A stretch of DNA of 64,000 bases. It comes from Trypanosoma brucei gambiense DAL972 (taxonomy: Eukaryota > Euglenozoa > Kinetoplastea > Trypanosomatida > Trypanosomatidae). Shown piece after piece: positions 1 through 9,797 of the stretch. Made by a program: the position numbers and the translations under genes. Position 1 is the first letter of the stretch. Every line of letters starts with the position of its first letter. Below the pieces are notes generated by a model. It saw only the letters and a program-made list of their open reading frames with translations. It did no database searches and was not told the DNA's origin. The DNA lies in NCBI RefSeq assembly GCF_000210295.1, contig NC_026739.1:91762-155761 (forward strand), read 5' to 3'.

Positions 1-160
1 CACGTGAGAGCAGCGGAAACTCAACCGAAACTTCCCGCATCTGTTGAGCGGTGCGCTGATCGGGGCGCAGACCCGCGAGCCAAGCGGATTTCGTAAACTC
101 AACTTCTCGCTGAGTGAGTGCGGGGCTGGCGATGACTAACGCTGCTCGTTGGTACTGCAT
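1..160 (-). CDS. RRP45: RNase-PH-family exosome subunit, N-terminus (partial)
   Basis: Only the first 53 codons lie in the window; the gene continues past its left edge. The ATG is at 158-160. Residues 16-45 follow the pattern of the RNase PH fold N-terminus in exosome ring subunits: a REVEF helix start, then GLRPDQR (compare the family's GxRxDGR), then an acidic-basic stretch leading into the first beta strand. Such subunits form the six-membered core ring of the RNA exosome, which trims rRNA precursors and degrades RNA in nucleus and cytoplasm. The assignment to RRP45 rather than RRP42 or RRP43 rests on the family pattern and on my recollection that T. brucei RRP45 sits just beyond AlaRS on chromosome 6. 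A poly-pyrimidine run on the minus strand (about 303-330) upstream of the ATG is a plausible trans-splicing signal. Confidence 0.62.
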   Translation of the reverse strand, partial: MQYQRAALVIASPALTQREVEFTKSAWLAGLRPDQRTAQQMREVSVEFPLLSR

Positions 161-450
161 GGAGTAAAATCACACGAAATAGCTCACAGTAGCTCACGCC
201 TCGGGTCTTTTCCTTGTTTACCCCTATCTTCACTTCCTTTTTGTCATTAGGCATAGGAACCCATTGAAAAGAACAATAACAAACAGTAACAGTGGAAACT
301 CTTTTTTTTTTTCAAAAAAAAAAAAAGAAACAATTAAAATGTACGTGAGCGATGTGTCGTATACGTGCGGATTTCGGCGGCCAGTTGCACATTTCAGCTA
401 ACGCTATTCACACCCCCCAAAAGAAAAACCAAGAGCCCATATGTTTCCAG
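161..450. other. Intergenic region between RRP45-like gene and mitochondrial hypothetical gene
   Basis: No gene is seen here. An A/T homopolymer patch at 301-340 reads as T-rich on the minus strand and probably belongs to the splice-acceptor signal of the left-hand gene. The rest would be the 3' UTR of the right-hand gene. Confidence 0.6.
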
Positions 451-1509
451 TCACTCATCGTTCCCGATTTCGTACGCCTCAACGGCAAAATCCTCATCTT
501 CATCTTCCAACATTTGGCTCTGCACCACTCGCATGGGAGTCAACCCACCGCCGTCCTCCAGCTCCTCCTTTGACCACACCTTACTTGCTACAGGGCCGTT
601 CAGCAACTCCTCCTTGCGGCATCGTTCCTCAGCCTCAAGCACCTCAGCACTGCGAATGCGACGGTCGTGCTCCGCATCATATGCCGTAATATCTGGCTTT
701 GCGAGAAAAACTCCCAAGTGTCCGCCACGAGGCAGATCATTGCACATGCGGCTAATGTTATCGTAGTGATCATCGCATTCATCAGCTTCTCCTTCCGAGC
801 CCACTTCTTTTGTTTCCGCAGCAGCAGCAGAGGAAGCAGCCGCCTCCTCAGCCTCTACGGGGTTTAAGCGCCTCCAGCCCGATATTGACGGCGCCTCTCC
901 TCCTGTGGATTTCCTTCGGCTGTACAATGGAAGGATGCCGTCTACAGCGACACCAGCACCCAATTCCATGGAGTTCCGCGTCTTATTTTCGATGCGCTCC
1001 ATTCGTGCCCGGTGCTTCTCCCGTAACCGTTCGCGTTCCTCCTCGAGCCGCTCATCCTCCGGCCGGCGGGAGTTGCTTTGATACAAAAAGTAGTGCTGCA
1101 TTAACATCCGCATGGCGAGACGTGTGTCACCTTCAACGAGGCGTCGCTCCTCATCAGCGATCTGCGCCTCGGAGTGTTGAGGCTCTTCACCTTCTGCTGG
1201 ACCACTTTGATCAGTACCATCAGATTTGCGCTCAACGGTTTTTACACCCGTCCGGGCATTCGCGAGTGGTGCAGTTGCTGAGCGCGGGCTTTTGTTGCCG
1301 GGAACCTCCTGCTCTTTTTTGCCATTCCTATTATGACCACCATTTCCAGAGGTTTCCTTAAGTAATGATTTTGCTGAGCTCCTTGTTCCGTACAAAATAT
1401 GGCTGCAACTGAAATGCCTCAGGTATATGGCAACTATGGGAAATGGCAGTTGATGACTGCATATTCTTTTCGCGGTGCGAAGGCGCGTGCAGCTTGACAG
1501 CTGCCACAT
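451..1509 (-). CDS. Hypothetical protein, probable mitochondrial presequence (352 aa)
   Basis: Not recognised beyond being a plausible trypanosomatid-specific gene. The frame is open upstream to a TTG at 1545, but the first ATG is at 1507-1509 and is used here. The N-terminus (MWQLSSCTRLRTAKR and on to about residue 45) is rich in R/K/S/L and poor in acidic residues, as in a mitochondrial targeting peptide. Residues from about 45 to 130 are low-complexity and polar. A strongly charged stretch of likely coiled coil follows at about residues 145-180, with runs such as RLEEERERLREKHR. An alanine-rich linker and an acidic C-terminus (EDEDEDF) follow. No catalytic motif is visible. It lies in the same minus-strand cluster as RRP45 and AlaRS. 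Organelle location is inferred from composition only. Confidence 0.7.
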   Translation of the reverse strand: MWQLSSCTRLRTAKRICSHQLPFPIVAIYLRHFSCSHILYGTRSSAKSLLKETSGNGGHNRNGKKEQEVPGNKSPRSATAPLANARTGVKTVERKSDGTDQSGPAEGEEPQHSEAQIADEERRLVEGDTRLAMRMLMQHYFLYQSNSRRPEDERLEEERERLREKHRARMERIENKTRNSMELGAGVAVDGILPLYSRRKSTGGEAPSISGWRRLNPVEAEEAAASSAAAAETKEVGSEGEADECDDHYDNISRMCNDLPRGGHLGVFLAKPDITAYDAEHDRRIRSAEVLEAEERCRKEELLNGPVASKVWSKEELEDGGGLTPMRVVQSQMLEDEDEDFAVEAYEIGNDE

Positions 1510-3593
1510 TACGAATATGGTTCTAATCGCTACCAATGTGGTCAATGTTTTTCTTTTTTTTTTTCTTTTTTCTTTGAGACACGGTTTTGTGTGTGTGTGT
1601 GTTGTCTCCTCGCTTCTCCTTCTCTAAGCGACGTTACTCTTTCCGTGTTCACTTCCCTTCCCTTCCTTTCACTTGAACGCCGACACCACTGCTGTGCAGG
1701 ATTCTCTGAGAAACACAGGGACGACTCCAGACGACCGGAGAGAAAAAAAAAACAAAAAAAAAAGGAAACAAAGGCAAAAACACCAACACTAACACCAACC
1801 GCAACTACAGGTGCCACCAATAACCCGAGGAAAAAGAGAAAGAAAGCGAGAGATGAAACATTCAAAATTAATAGATGGGTGAAAACAGTTCATTAGTATT
1901 TAATGGCACCATCAAAGGAATGCCACACAAACGTACCCATAAGGGCTTCATTACGTCCCCCCCCCTCAAAAAAAAAAAAAAAAGAGAGAAAAAACTCGAA
2001 GGGCAACACTTCGAGTTGAGAATTGCTGGGCTTCAAAACGAAGCAAAAAAAAAAAAGAAAGAAAAGAAGACCAAACAAATGTTCGATCTCGCACATATGG
2101 CAGCCTCCTTCCACACACTTGAGGTTACTGAGACTGCTTCTTTATTTCAGAATAAAAAACAGTGAAGCGATAGCAATTTGTTGTTATTATTATTATTGTT
2201 GTTTTATTATTATTTCATTCATTCACTCACTCAACCTTTTTCTTTTCCAACACATTTTTAGGAAACTCTCTTCGAATGTTTTTTTTTTTCACATCACTTG
2301 GTCATCACCCAACTTTTTTCTTGTTTCGGTGAGTCGCTTTTAATGCTCTTTTTCACATAACATATCTTGTATTTCTATTTCTATTCTTCCTTTTTCTTTC
2401 TTTCATTTATTCATTCATATAAATAAATAAATAAATATATATATATATTTCGGTGCATGAATATTCACACGAATTATGTGCACAAAACCTGTAAATAAAT
2501 AAATAAACAACAAATAGAAAATAAAAAAGGAACCAAAAGAAGGAAAACATAAAACAAAAGAAGGGCAGGGGATTGGGGGAAAAGGGAGGTCTGTTGAAAA
2601 ACTGTCCACATGTCTTAAAAGTAAAAAAACAACAAAACAACAACATTAAAAACTGTAATGTCAACATCACGTGTTTAAACTCTCCCTTCACCTCCCCCCC
2701 CTTTTTTCCCCCTCATCAACATCCAATTATTGGCTTCATATTTATTTATTTGTACATCTAAGCCTTGAAGAACAAATTAACAAACAAATAAATGAGTAAA
2801 ACATGAAAAAAAATCCCATATTATATCATATAAATAAATATAAATATATAAATAAATACAAATGAAACAATAGTATTTGTAAAAAAAAAAAGGTAAAACA
2901 AAAATTAAAATCAATAAGAAAACATTTGCATACTTATTCACAAAAAACATCATATCAGCAGCGTAGTGGTATGATGGGGAGAGAAGTTCTTTTTTAATTT
3001 TTATTTCCCACAACCGCGACAACCATTTAAAAGAAAAGAAAAAAAAAACAACAACATCAACAAATCTGGAGATAAATCATGAAAGAAGAAAGAAGAGGAA
3101 AACAATGGGGAAGACCGGCATCAAAAATAAAAGCAAAACACAAATTAACAAACAACAAAAGTAAATGAAACGAATCCGTTTTGATTTATCATTTTGTCGT
3201 TTTGCCTTTTTTTAACAGAATTCTTCACGTCTTTTTTTTTCTTTTTCGTGGTGCCCATATTATTGCTATTATTAGCAATTAGCATTCGTTTTCTTTTATT
3301 GCTGTTATTGTTCTGAAATAATTTAAAATACTTTTCGGTTGTCAACACCTTTCTCTCGTTGTAATAAATATATAAATATATATATCCTATAGAGGTGTCG
3401 AGATTTATTTTTGGTATTTTTGCCGGAAAAAAAAAAACTGTAAAAAAAAATTAAAAAAAAACCGAACGAAGTGAGGGAAAATATCCGCGAGCAAAAAAAA
3501 TCTTTCGGTTGCCTTTCGTCTTTTTTTTTTTTTTTGCCTCCCCTTTGAAACAAAACTAAATATTAATGACTATATGGCGATTAAAATTTAAAA

Positions 3594-3695
3594 NNNNNNN
3601 NNNNNNNNNNNNNNNNNNNNNNNNNNNNNNNNNNNNNNNNNNNNNNNNNNNNNNNNNNNNNNNNNNNNNNNNNNNNNNNNNNNNNNNNNNNNNNN
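3594..3695. other. Assembly gap (102 N)
   Basis: A run of N bases. It lies about 50 bp from a copy of the element that also precedes the cyclase genes, so repeat content may have broken the assembly here. Apparent reading frames crossing it are artefacts. Confidence 0.98.
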
Positions 3696-3744
3696 TGGAG
3701 GGGGGAAATATACGGCCGGGATGAGAGAATAGCAATAAATGAAA

Positions 3745-3985
3745 AAACAATTGAAAAGAGAAAAAGAAAAAAAAACAGGCCGTAAGCACATTACTTGTCT
3801 TTGTTGGAGGAAAAAAAAAGAAAAAAAAAAGCAAAGAAAAAAGAGATGGAAGTTGGGAAAGAGAAATAAATTCTCACCATCGGAGTGGTGGAGCATGTTC
3901 GTTTTTTTTTCCTTCTGATTTAACTTGGTTTGTTTCCCCCTCCTTTGGTTTGTCCTGTTTCATCCTAAAATCTCATAAACATATT
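3745..3985 (-). repeat. Dispersed ~237-bp element, inverted relative to the cyclase upstream copies
   Basis: The reverse complement of this segment matches, with few differences, the DNA upstream of cyclase copy 1 (about 26851-27090) and copy 4 (about 41691-41925). Shared landmarks include the block encoding HHSDGENLFLFPNFHLF on one strand and the FILKSHK block on the other. Similarity stops at both ends: AT repeats follow on the right, and about 50 bp of unrelated sequence leads to the gap on the left. It could be a short non-autonomous element, a shared UTR module or a contig-end artefact. It has no coding potential. Confidence 0.75.
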
Positions 3986-4514
3986 TATGTATACACTTAT
4001 ATATATATATATATATATACGCGTGCGCATGCGTGTGTTTGTGTTTTACTCTATTCATTCATTTTGCTTTTTGTTTGTTTTTGGTTTTGGTTTTTCACCA
4101 TACATCATGATCACACCAGTTGTTTGTTTGTTTACTTTTTTATTATTTTTCATTCCTTTCTGTTATTTTGCTTGTTTGTTCCTCTTTTACTACTGCCGTA
4201 GCATCACTTAGCCTTCACTGTATTGCTTTCTACTGTACGCTTTTCGTTTCTTCTACTCCATTCTTCCTCTCTCTCTCTCTCTCTTTTCCTTCATCTTTGC
4301 TTATCCCAAGCTTACAGAAGTAGGCCACGACAGTAATAATAATAATAATAGTAAACAAAACTTGGGGTTAAAAGGAGCAGCGTATCTCATTTCTTCGGTT
4401 CCTTTCCCTCTGGCGCCTCCACCTTCCTTTTATTATTCATTCCTCATATTTCGTAGAAATCGCAAATCGCATAGCACTTAAACGCACAGACGCATGGTAC
4501 TCAATCCAAGTCAT

Positions 4515-5264
4515 TTAACAGAAGAGATACGACTCCTTTGGAACTGCAGGGCTCAATGGGCGTTCATATCCCGGACCCGCCTGTCGTGAGCGACGCGCTC
4601 CGTTCCGCTGAAAAGCCAAAGCGGCCTCCACATCAATGACAGAATCACCACTACTGCTTTTAGAACAGTGTCCCTCATCTTCACCAGCGCGGCACGATGC
4701 TTCCACACAATCCTCAAGGGGATTTTGTCCACTTGTTGGAGCTGAGAATCCCCACAGCGGTGGTTCACTAATGGAAAAGAACTCCATCATGGCTTCTTCA
4801 TCGGGGTCAATGCGGTGGGGACGCTCGCGGAATGTAAGCAAAGACGATGGGATATGGGCAGGTGGTGAGGGCTTTCGTACCGTCATCTTTCCAACAGAAG
4901 ACCGCCGCAATTCATATGAAGGCGAGGGGACAACACTTAAACTGCCTGCATGACGCTCACACATCTGGTCTGGAGGAACTCCTGGGCAATGCGGTAGCCG
5001 AATGGGCGATAGCGACGGGCAGCTGTTGCGGGCGGCATCATCATCCCTGGAAACATTGGCGTAACGACGAAGTGGATGCTCGCCACTTGTTGGCAAGCGC
5101 TCCAACCATCTTCTGCATCCGTGAGTTTCAACCGTCCTCACCGATATGGGCGCCTCGGTGTTGCTGTGATGAGTGGCATTTTGCATGCGCGCTGCATCAC
5201 CCTTTACGATATCCGACCCGAAGTGGTCGTGGTGAGCTGCACACTTTGACTCGATACAGTTCAT
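4515..5264 (-). CDS. Hypothetical protein, low-complexity (249 aa)
   Basis: Function not recognised. The ATG at 5262-5264 opens a 249-codon frame. The protein is rich in S, P, R and H, with few long hydrophobic stretches, so it is probably soluble and largely disordered. Visible pieces include a C/H-containing N-terminus (residues 8-15), a basic-proline segment around 125-145, and a short acidic-hydrophobic patch (DEEAMMEFFSISEPPLWGF, about 155-175) that looks like a linear binding motif. There is no signal peptide or membrane span. Its place in the minus-strand cluster, and base composition clearly more GC-rich and codon-like than the flanks, support a real gene. No homology-based function can be given. 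Confidence 0.65.
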   Translation of the reverse strand: MNCIESKCAAHHDHFGSDIVKGDAARMQNATHHSNTEAPISVRTVETHGCRRWLERLPTSGEHPLRRYANVSRDDDAARNSCPSLSPIRLPHCPGVPPDQMCERHAGSLSVVPSPSYELRRSSVGKMTVRKPSPPAHIPSSLLTFRERPHRIDPDEEAMMEFFSISEPPLWGFSAPTSGQNPLEDCVEASCRAGEDEGHCSKSSSGDSVIDVEAALAFQRNGARRSRQAGPGYERPLSPAVPKESYLFC

Positions 5265-6432
5265 AACTACTGCAATACTATTTTCTTTCTTTACACTGTG
5301 TTTTTTTTTCCCCCCTTTCGTGAAGCCTGCTTCTTTTTTTTTTTTTTTGGGAGCAACAGCACGTTACTGGATGTGTGAATGTACCCAGGTGTTCTCTGTT
5401 TTATTTGTTTTTAATATCAGCGAGGAGATGCAGGTGTTAGCGACCTTTCAGTATTTTTTTACAAAAAAAAAAAAGCTTCCCCCGTGGCTGCTGAATGACA
5501 AGCAAAAGAAAGAAAAAAAGAAAAGAAAGCAGTTGGGACAAGCGACACTCGTCTTCTTTTCACCAGAAAACGCAAACTTCGACTAAACGTAATGAGAATG
5601 AGTAGTCCAAGTCTAAATAAGCTGTTTTTCCCCCTTTTTGTTGGTACTGATTCGGTTCTCTTCCACCAGTGGAATGGACGTAACGCCGAAAATGGTCGGA
5701 TTCACTGATAAAGCACCAGCCGTGTGTTCTCACGGAAACTTTTAACAAAAAAAAAATGGTGTTTCAGATTTATTAATTCACTTTACCTCGATTATTTTCC
5801 TTTCCTTCCAACTTTTTTTGGTTTTTCTTCCTTTCCTTTCCCTCCCAGTGTTCGTTTTTCTCCCAGCTCACCTCATTCCTCCCTCACTACTTTTGACAAT
5901 CAATTCTTTCTTTTCTTCTTTCCTCACTGTCAAAAATAATTAAGCTGCGAAAAGAAGGAAAAGAAAAAAAAGAAGAATAGTTCCCCTCAACTCCTGTATC
6001 ATCCTCAATTACGTCAGAGGAGTGTGTGCGCAACAAAGTGGGAAACAAAGAGGGAAAGGAGAAAAGTGTCATGTAACGTCTGAATGCGCTGCACCCCTAA
6101 TATATATATATATATATGTTTATGTATAATATTTTCAGTTCCCTCTGTGTGTGTGTGTGTGTGTGTGTGCGTCTTGTTCCCCCATCCTCTTCGTCTTGTC
6201 GCTGTGATAACCATTTACAACTTCAAACGTACTTTGCTTCCCCCTTCCCCCGCCCTTCACAAAGACAGGGACAAAAAGAAACACCCTATAAGGAGCAAAC
6301 GTAACCAAAATAACACACACCTAAAACAAATAATGAAAGAAAATAGTGATGAGAATGAGATACGGGGCAACTTAAGGTTTAGGTAAGCTGAGGAGAGGGG
6401 GAAAAAAGAAAAAAGAGGAAAATACAAAGGGT
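5265..6432. other. Intergenic region with CA/GT and TA microsatellites
   Basis: No gene is seen in this 1.2 kb. It holds (TA)n at about 6101-6118 and (TG)n at about 6144-6170, plus several A- and T-runs. The segment at 5461-5535 is purine-rich (pyrimidine-rich on the minus strand) and lies upstream of the gene at 4515-5264, a possible splice signal. The rest is probably the AlaRS 3' UTR. Confidence 0.6.
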
Positions 6433-9333
6433 TCAGTTCAAAAGCACTGCCATCATTTTGGCTGCTTCCACTTCCGCCTTTTGCAAGACTTGTGTAGTAT
6501 TGGCAGCGGGGAACCCCGACTGGGCTGCCGACGGCTTTCCACCCCCTTTCCCTACGGCTGTTTTGGCCCAACTGACTGCGTCCAGCTTCTTAGCAACGAA
6601 GGCGGGGGGAAGAGAAACAAGTGCAAGTGCCTTACTTTCATCACTCCCCACAAGAAAAAGCCCCACATCTCCCGAGACTGCCTTGGAGAATCCGTCTGCA
6701 TACGCTTGCAATGCCTCGCGGTCGGCGCCGGTGTCAGTGAGATGCCGCACCAACAGCGGCCCCGCAGACGCATCATACGCCTCCGCCGCGGCACGGCCAG
6801 CTTCCGTTGCCTTCTCTTTCATCTGCGCCGCCTGTGCCTTGAGAGCTCCGAGGACATTTTTGATGCTCCCGTCAATTTCTTCCCGCAGTGTGTTCTTGAC
6901 GACGAGGGGAATCGCGCTGTCACCCACTTTCTTGTTCAGCACTGACAGACTTTTCGCCACGGCATCGGAGGCGGGGCGAGACATGATTTCCCGGTACTCC
7001 TGCTGAAGTGCTTTACCACCCTCTTGTGCCTTACGGGCGGCGTCACGTGTTGCGACGACCATCCGCCGAATACCTTTCATGAGGGATTCCTCAGAAAGAA
7101 TAACAGCCAACTGCGCATCTTGCGTGTTGGAGAGGTGCGTCCCACCGCAGAACTCGGTGGAGTACGCCCTCCACTCTTCGCTCTCTGGCTCTGCGATAAG
7201 TTTTTCAACTGGGACCCCGACAGATATAACGCTGACGGGGTCCGGGTACTTCTCCCCAAACATGTGTCTCAGGCCTGCAATCCGGCTGGCAGCATCCAAT
7301 GCGATTTCTTTGCGATATACCTCTAATCCTTGTTGGATTATTTGATTGATAAGCTTCTCAACCTTGATGAGATCCTCCAGGCTAACCTTGTTATTGTAGC
7401 TGAAATCAAACCGCAGCATTTCAGGTGTGACGAGCGATCCCTTTTGGTTCACCTCCATGAAGTTATCCTTGGCCTCCTCCTCCAGAACACGGCGCAAACA
7501 CCAGTTAAGAATGTGCGTGGAGGTGTGGTTCGCGGCGATAGGTAGGCGCCGCTCGTAGTCCACTTGCAACTCCACTGACGCCGTGACGGGAATGGGTGCA
7601 GCTGCCCCATCCTCCACTGACCTCATACCACCCACGTGCACGATGTATCCCCCTACATTGTACACCTTTCTCACATCAAATATAGCGTCCGGTGCGGCGA
7701 CAATGCAGCCCGTGTCATATATTTGGCCACCAGCCTCGGCGTAAAAGTTTGTAACATCAAGTATAATACCGATATCCTCGGGGCCCATTTCAGAATCAGG
7801 AAGAAGCACGTCCACGAAGCTGCCACTTTTCTTGTCGAAAATGGCTTTCACCTCCGCCACATGCTTTTTCCACGTGTATTTGGCCGAATCATCCGTTGGG
7901 GAGACACCGCCAGCCTTAAGCTCTTCTAACTGGTGCACGTCAATGAAGGTCTTTGCCGCCGCCACGCGACCAGAGCTCAATTGGCTAGCCTTCATCGTGG
8001 CGTGAAAACCTTCAAGGTCGACACTCATGTTGGCCTTCTCCGCAAGAAGGCTGGTTAGGTCAACTGGAAAACCGTAGCGGTCGTGCAGTATAAAGGCATT
8101 TTCACCGCTGATGACATTGTTAACTGCCTCTGCCACAGCCTTGTTGAAGTGCTTTAGTCCAGTTTCCCATGTCCTAGCGAAGGATGTTTCTTCATCTGCC
8201 AGCACGCCTTTGATACGCTGCACCGTTCGCGGCTCTTGTATGTGTTTGAAGAATGGCCCAAGGGACGAGACGACCGAATCCACGAGTTGATGGAAGAAAC
8301 CCACTTTCGCGCCAAGAAACTGAACTCCATAACGCACGGCACGCCGGATGATGCGACGCAACACAAAGCCCCTTCCGACTGAGTCCGGCATGGCACCATC
8401 TGCAAGAGCCACTGTGAGGCAGCGGATATGGTCTGCCACGGCCCGGTAGGCCACTGTGGCGTCGCACGTATCGTGGCGTACCTCCGCATAGGACTTCTCA
8501 AACCCAGTTACTTTCTGGATGGTGTCAAACAGAGGTGTCCACGCGTCTGTGTCATAATTCGAGTCTGCGCCTTGCAGTATAGATGTAAGCCTCTCTAACC
8601 CCATCCCAGTATCCACGTGCATCTTAGGAAGTGGAACAATAACACCACCTGCGCGACGCTCAAACTGCATGAAAACAAGGTTCCAAACTTCGAGAACCAT
8701 GGGATCGTCTTTGTTAACCAAGTCGGCTGCATCTCGGCCTCCAATTCGGTCAAAATGGATCTCCGAGCACGGCCCGCATGGACCCACGTCCCCCATTTCC
8801 CAGAAGTTGTCCTTCGCATTTCCAGCGATGACGCGGCTGGCTGGAAGCAACTGCAGCCACAACTGTTTAGACTCTTCGTCAGCCTCTATGCCATTCGCGG
8901 GATCACCTTCGAAGTACGTCGCGTAAAGGCGATCTTTGGGAAGTTTGTACACCTCAGTGAGAAGTTCCCACGACCACAGTATTGCCTCCCGCTTAAAGTA
9001 ATCACCAAAGGACCACGAGCCCAACATCTCAAAAAAGGTGTGGTGGTACGTGTCGCGGCCCACGTCGTCCAAGTCGTTGTGCTTGCCGCCTGCACGGATA
9101 CACAGTTGCGAGTTGACAGCACGGGTGAGGCGACCAAAGTCTGTGTTGGGGTCTGCGGTACCAAGAAAAAGGTTCTTAAACTGGTTCATTCCCGCGTTGG
9201 TGAACAGTAACGTGGGGTCGTTGTGGGGGACCACCGCGCTGGATGGGACAAAAGTGTGACCCCGCTGCTCAAAAAAACTGACAAACTCCTGCCGCACCCG
9301 ATTAACAGGCCATTCAGTCACCGCTTTTGTCAT
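6433..9333 (-). CDS. AlaRS: Alanyl-tRNA synthetase
   Basis: Class II synthetase charging tRNA-Ala. The 966-residue length is standard. Order: N-terminal aminoacylation domain (residues about 10-260, with FTNAGMNQFK and the GRDTYHHTFFEMLGSWSFG region), tRNA-recognition helices (to about 460), editing domain with zinc-site residues HTSTH (about 602) and CGGTH (about 727), and C-terminal domain with a glycine-rich loop (GKGGGK, about 928). All key residues look intact. Trypanosomes import all mitochondrial tRNAs, so this gene may have to serve both cytosol and mitochondrion. The first ATG is at 9331-9333. The frame stays open upstream through TTG (9361-9363) and ACG (9364-9366) to the predicted splice site. 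The ATG product has no obvious presequence. Confidence 0.97.
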   Translation of the reverse strand: MTKAVTEWPVNRVRQEFVSFFEQRGHTFVPSSAVVPHNDPTLLFTNAGMNQFKNLFLGTADPNTDFGRLTRAVNSQLCIRAGGKHNDLDDVGRDTYHHTFFEMLGSWSFGDYFKREAILWSWELLTEVYKLPKDRLYATYFEGDPANGIEADEESKQLWLQLLPASRVIAGNAKDNFWEMGDVGPCGPCSEIHFDRIGGRDAADLVNKDDPMVLEVWNLVFMQFERRAGGVIVPLPKMHVDTGMGLERLTSILQGADSNYDTDAWTPLFDTIQKVTGFEKSYAEVRHDTCDATVAYRAVADHIRCLTVALADGAMPDSVGRGFVLRRIIRRAVRYGVQFLGAKVGFFHQLVDSVVSSLGPFFKHIQEPRTVQRIKGVLADEETSFARTWETGLKHFNKAVAEAVNNVISGENAFILHDRYGFPVDLTSLLAEKANMSVDLEGFHATMKASQLSSGRVAAAKTFIDVHQLEELKAGGVSPTDDSAKYTWKKHVAEVKAIFDKKSGSFVDVLLPDSEMGPEDIGIILDVTNFYAEAGGQIYDTGCIVAAPDAIFDVRKVYNVGGYIVHVGGMRSVEDGAAAPIPVTASVELQVDYERRLPIAANHTSTHILNWCLRRVLEEEAKDNFMEVNQKGSLVTPEMLRFDFSYNNKVSLEDLIKVEKLINQIIQQGLEVYRKEIALDAASRIAGLRHMFGEKYPDPVSVISVGVPVEKLIAEPESEEWRAYSTEFCGGTHLSNTQDAQLAVILSEESLMKGIRRMVVATRDAARKAQEGGKALQQEYREIMSRPASDAVAKSLSVLNKKVGDSAIPLVVKNTLREEIDGSIKNVLGALKAQAAQMKEKATEAGRAAAEAYDASAGPLLVRHLTDTGADREALQAYADGFSKAVSGDVGLFLVGSDESKALALVSLPPAFVAKKLDAVSWAKTAVGKGGGKPSAAQSGFPAANTTQVLQKAEVEAAKMMAVLLN

Positions 9334-9706
9334 CCGTGTTAGTAATGTCAATTCTCGGTGCAACGTTGCGGTGCTTGGAATACCAACTTGAAATAAAAAG
9401 AAAGAAGGAAAGAAGGCAGAACGAACGAAGTAAATAGGAAGCGGAAATAAAGCAAGAACGACCAGTTAGAGGAGGAGCAAAGGCCACTAAACGCTTGCCA
9501 ATGAACCTACATACTTCACTCCTTCCTAGCGCTGTAGAGGGCAATCAAACGGGGGAGGATGGTTGGGGAGGCAACTGCTGGCGAAAAGGAAGAATCAAAT
9601 GGCGCTGAAGGCTAGACAAAGACGCCTCTCCTCAACCCCCAAAATTTTGACTCCCTTCTGCTTTTTCCAACTGAAGGAGCCCACCCCGGTCCAATTCTCC
9701 CCTAAG

Positions 9707-9774
<68 letters not shown>

Positions 9775-9797
9775 ACATGTATTGCTGTGCACTCATC
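9334..9797. repeat. Intergenic region with (CA)n(TA)n compound microsatellite
   Basis: The gap between AlaRS and dephospho-CoA kinase. It carries a CA tract (about 9706-9735) running into a TA tract (about 9737-9768), immediately after the kinase stop codon on the minus strand and therefore probably in its 3' UTR. No gene is seen. Confidence 0.8.
9387..9416 (-). promoter_or_regulatory. Trans-splice acceptor of AlaRS (poly-pyrimidine tract + AG)
   Basis: On the minus strand a C/T-rich run (about 9390-9416) ends in AG at 9388-9387, 54 nt before the AlaRS ATG. This is the standard trypanosome arrangement for adding the spliced leader. The mRNA would start at 9386, leaving a short leader that is in frame and stop-free with the coding sequence. 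Confidence 0.65.

Larger units (their letters stand above)
1510..4514. other. Gene-free AT-rich intergenic region with an assembly gap
   Basis: About 3 kb with no supportable gene. It is dominated by poly-A/T runs, TAAA repeats (2420-2450, 2825-2860), a (TA)n tract at about 4000-4019 and a CT run at about 4267-4284. The reading frames present translate to low-complexity K/N/F/Y-rich peptides. Purine runs at 1741-1770 are pyrimidine-rich on the minus strand and lie upstream of the gene at 451-1509, so they may be its splice signal. The remainder would be 3' UTR of the gene at 4515-5264. It holds the N gap at 3594-3695 and the dispersed element at 3745-3985, listed separately. Confidence 0.7.
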
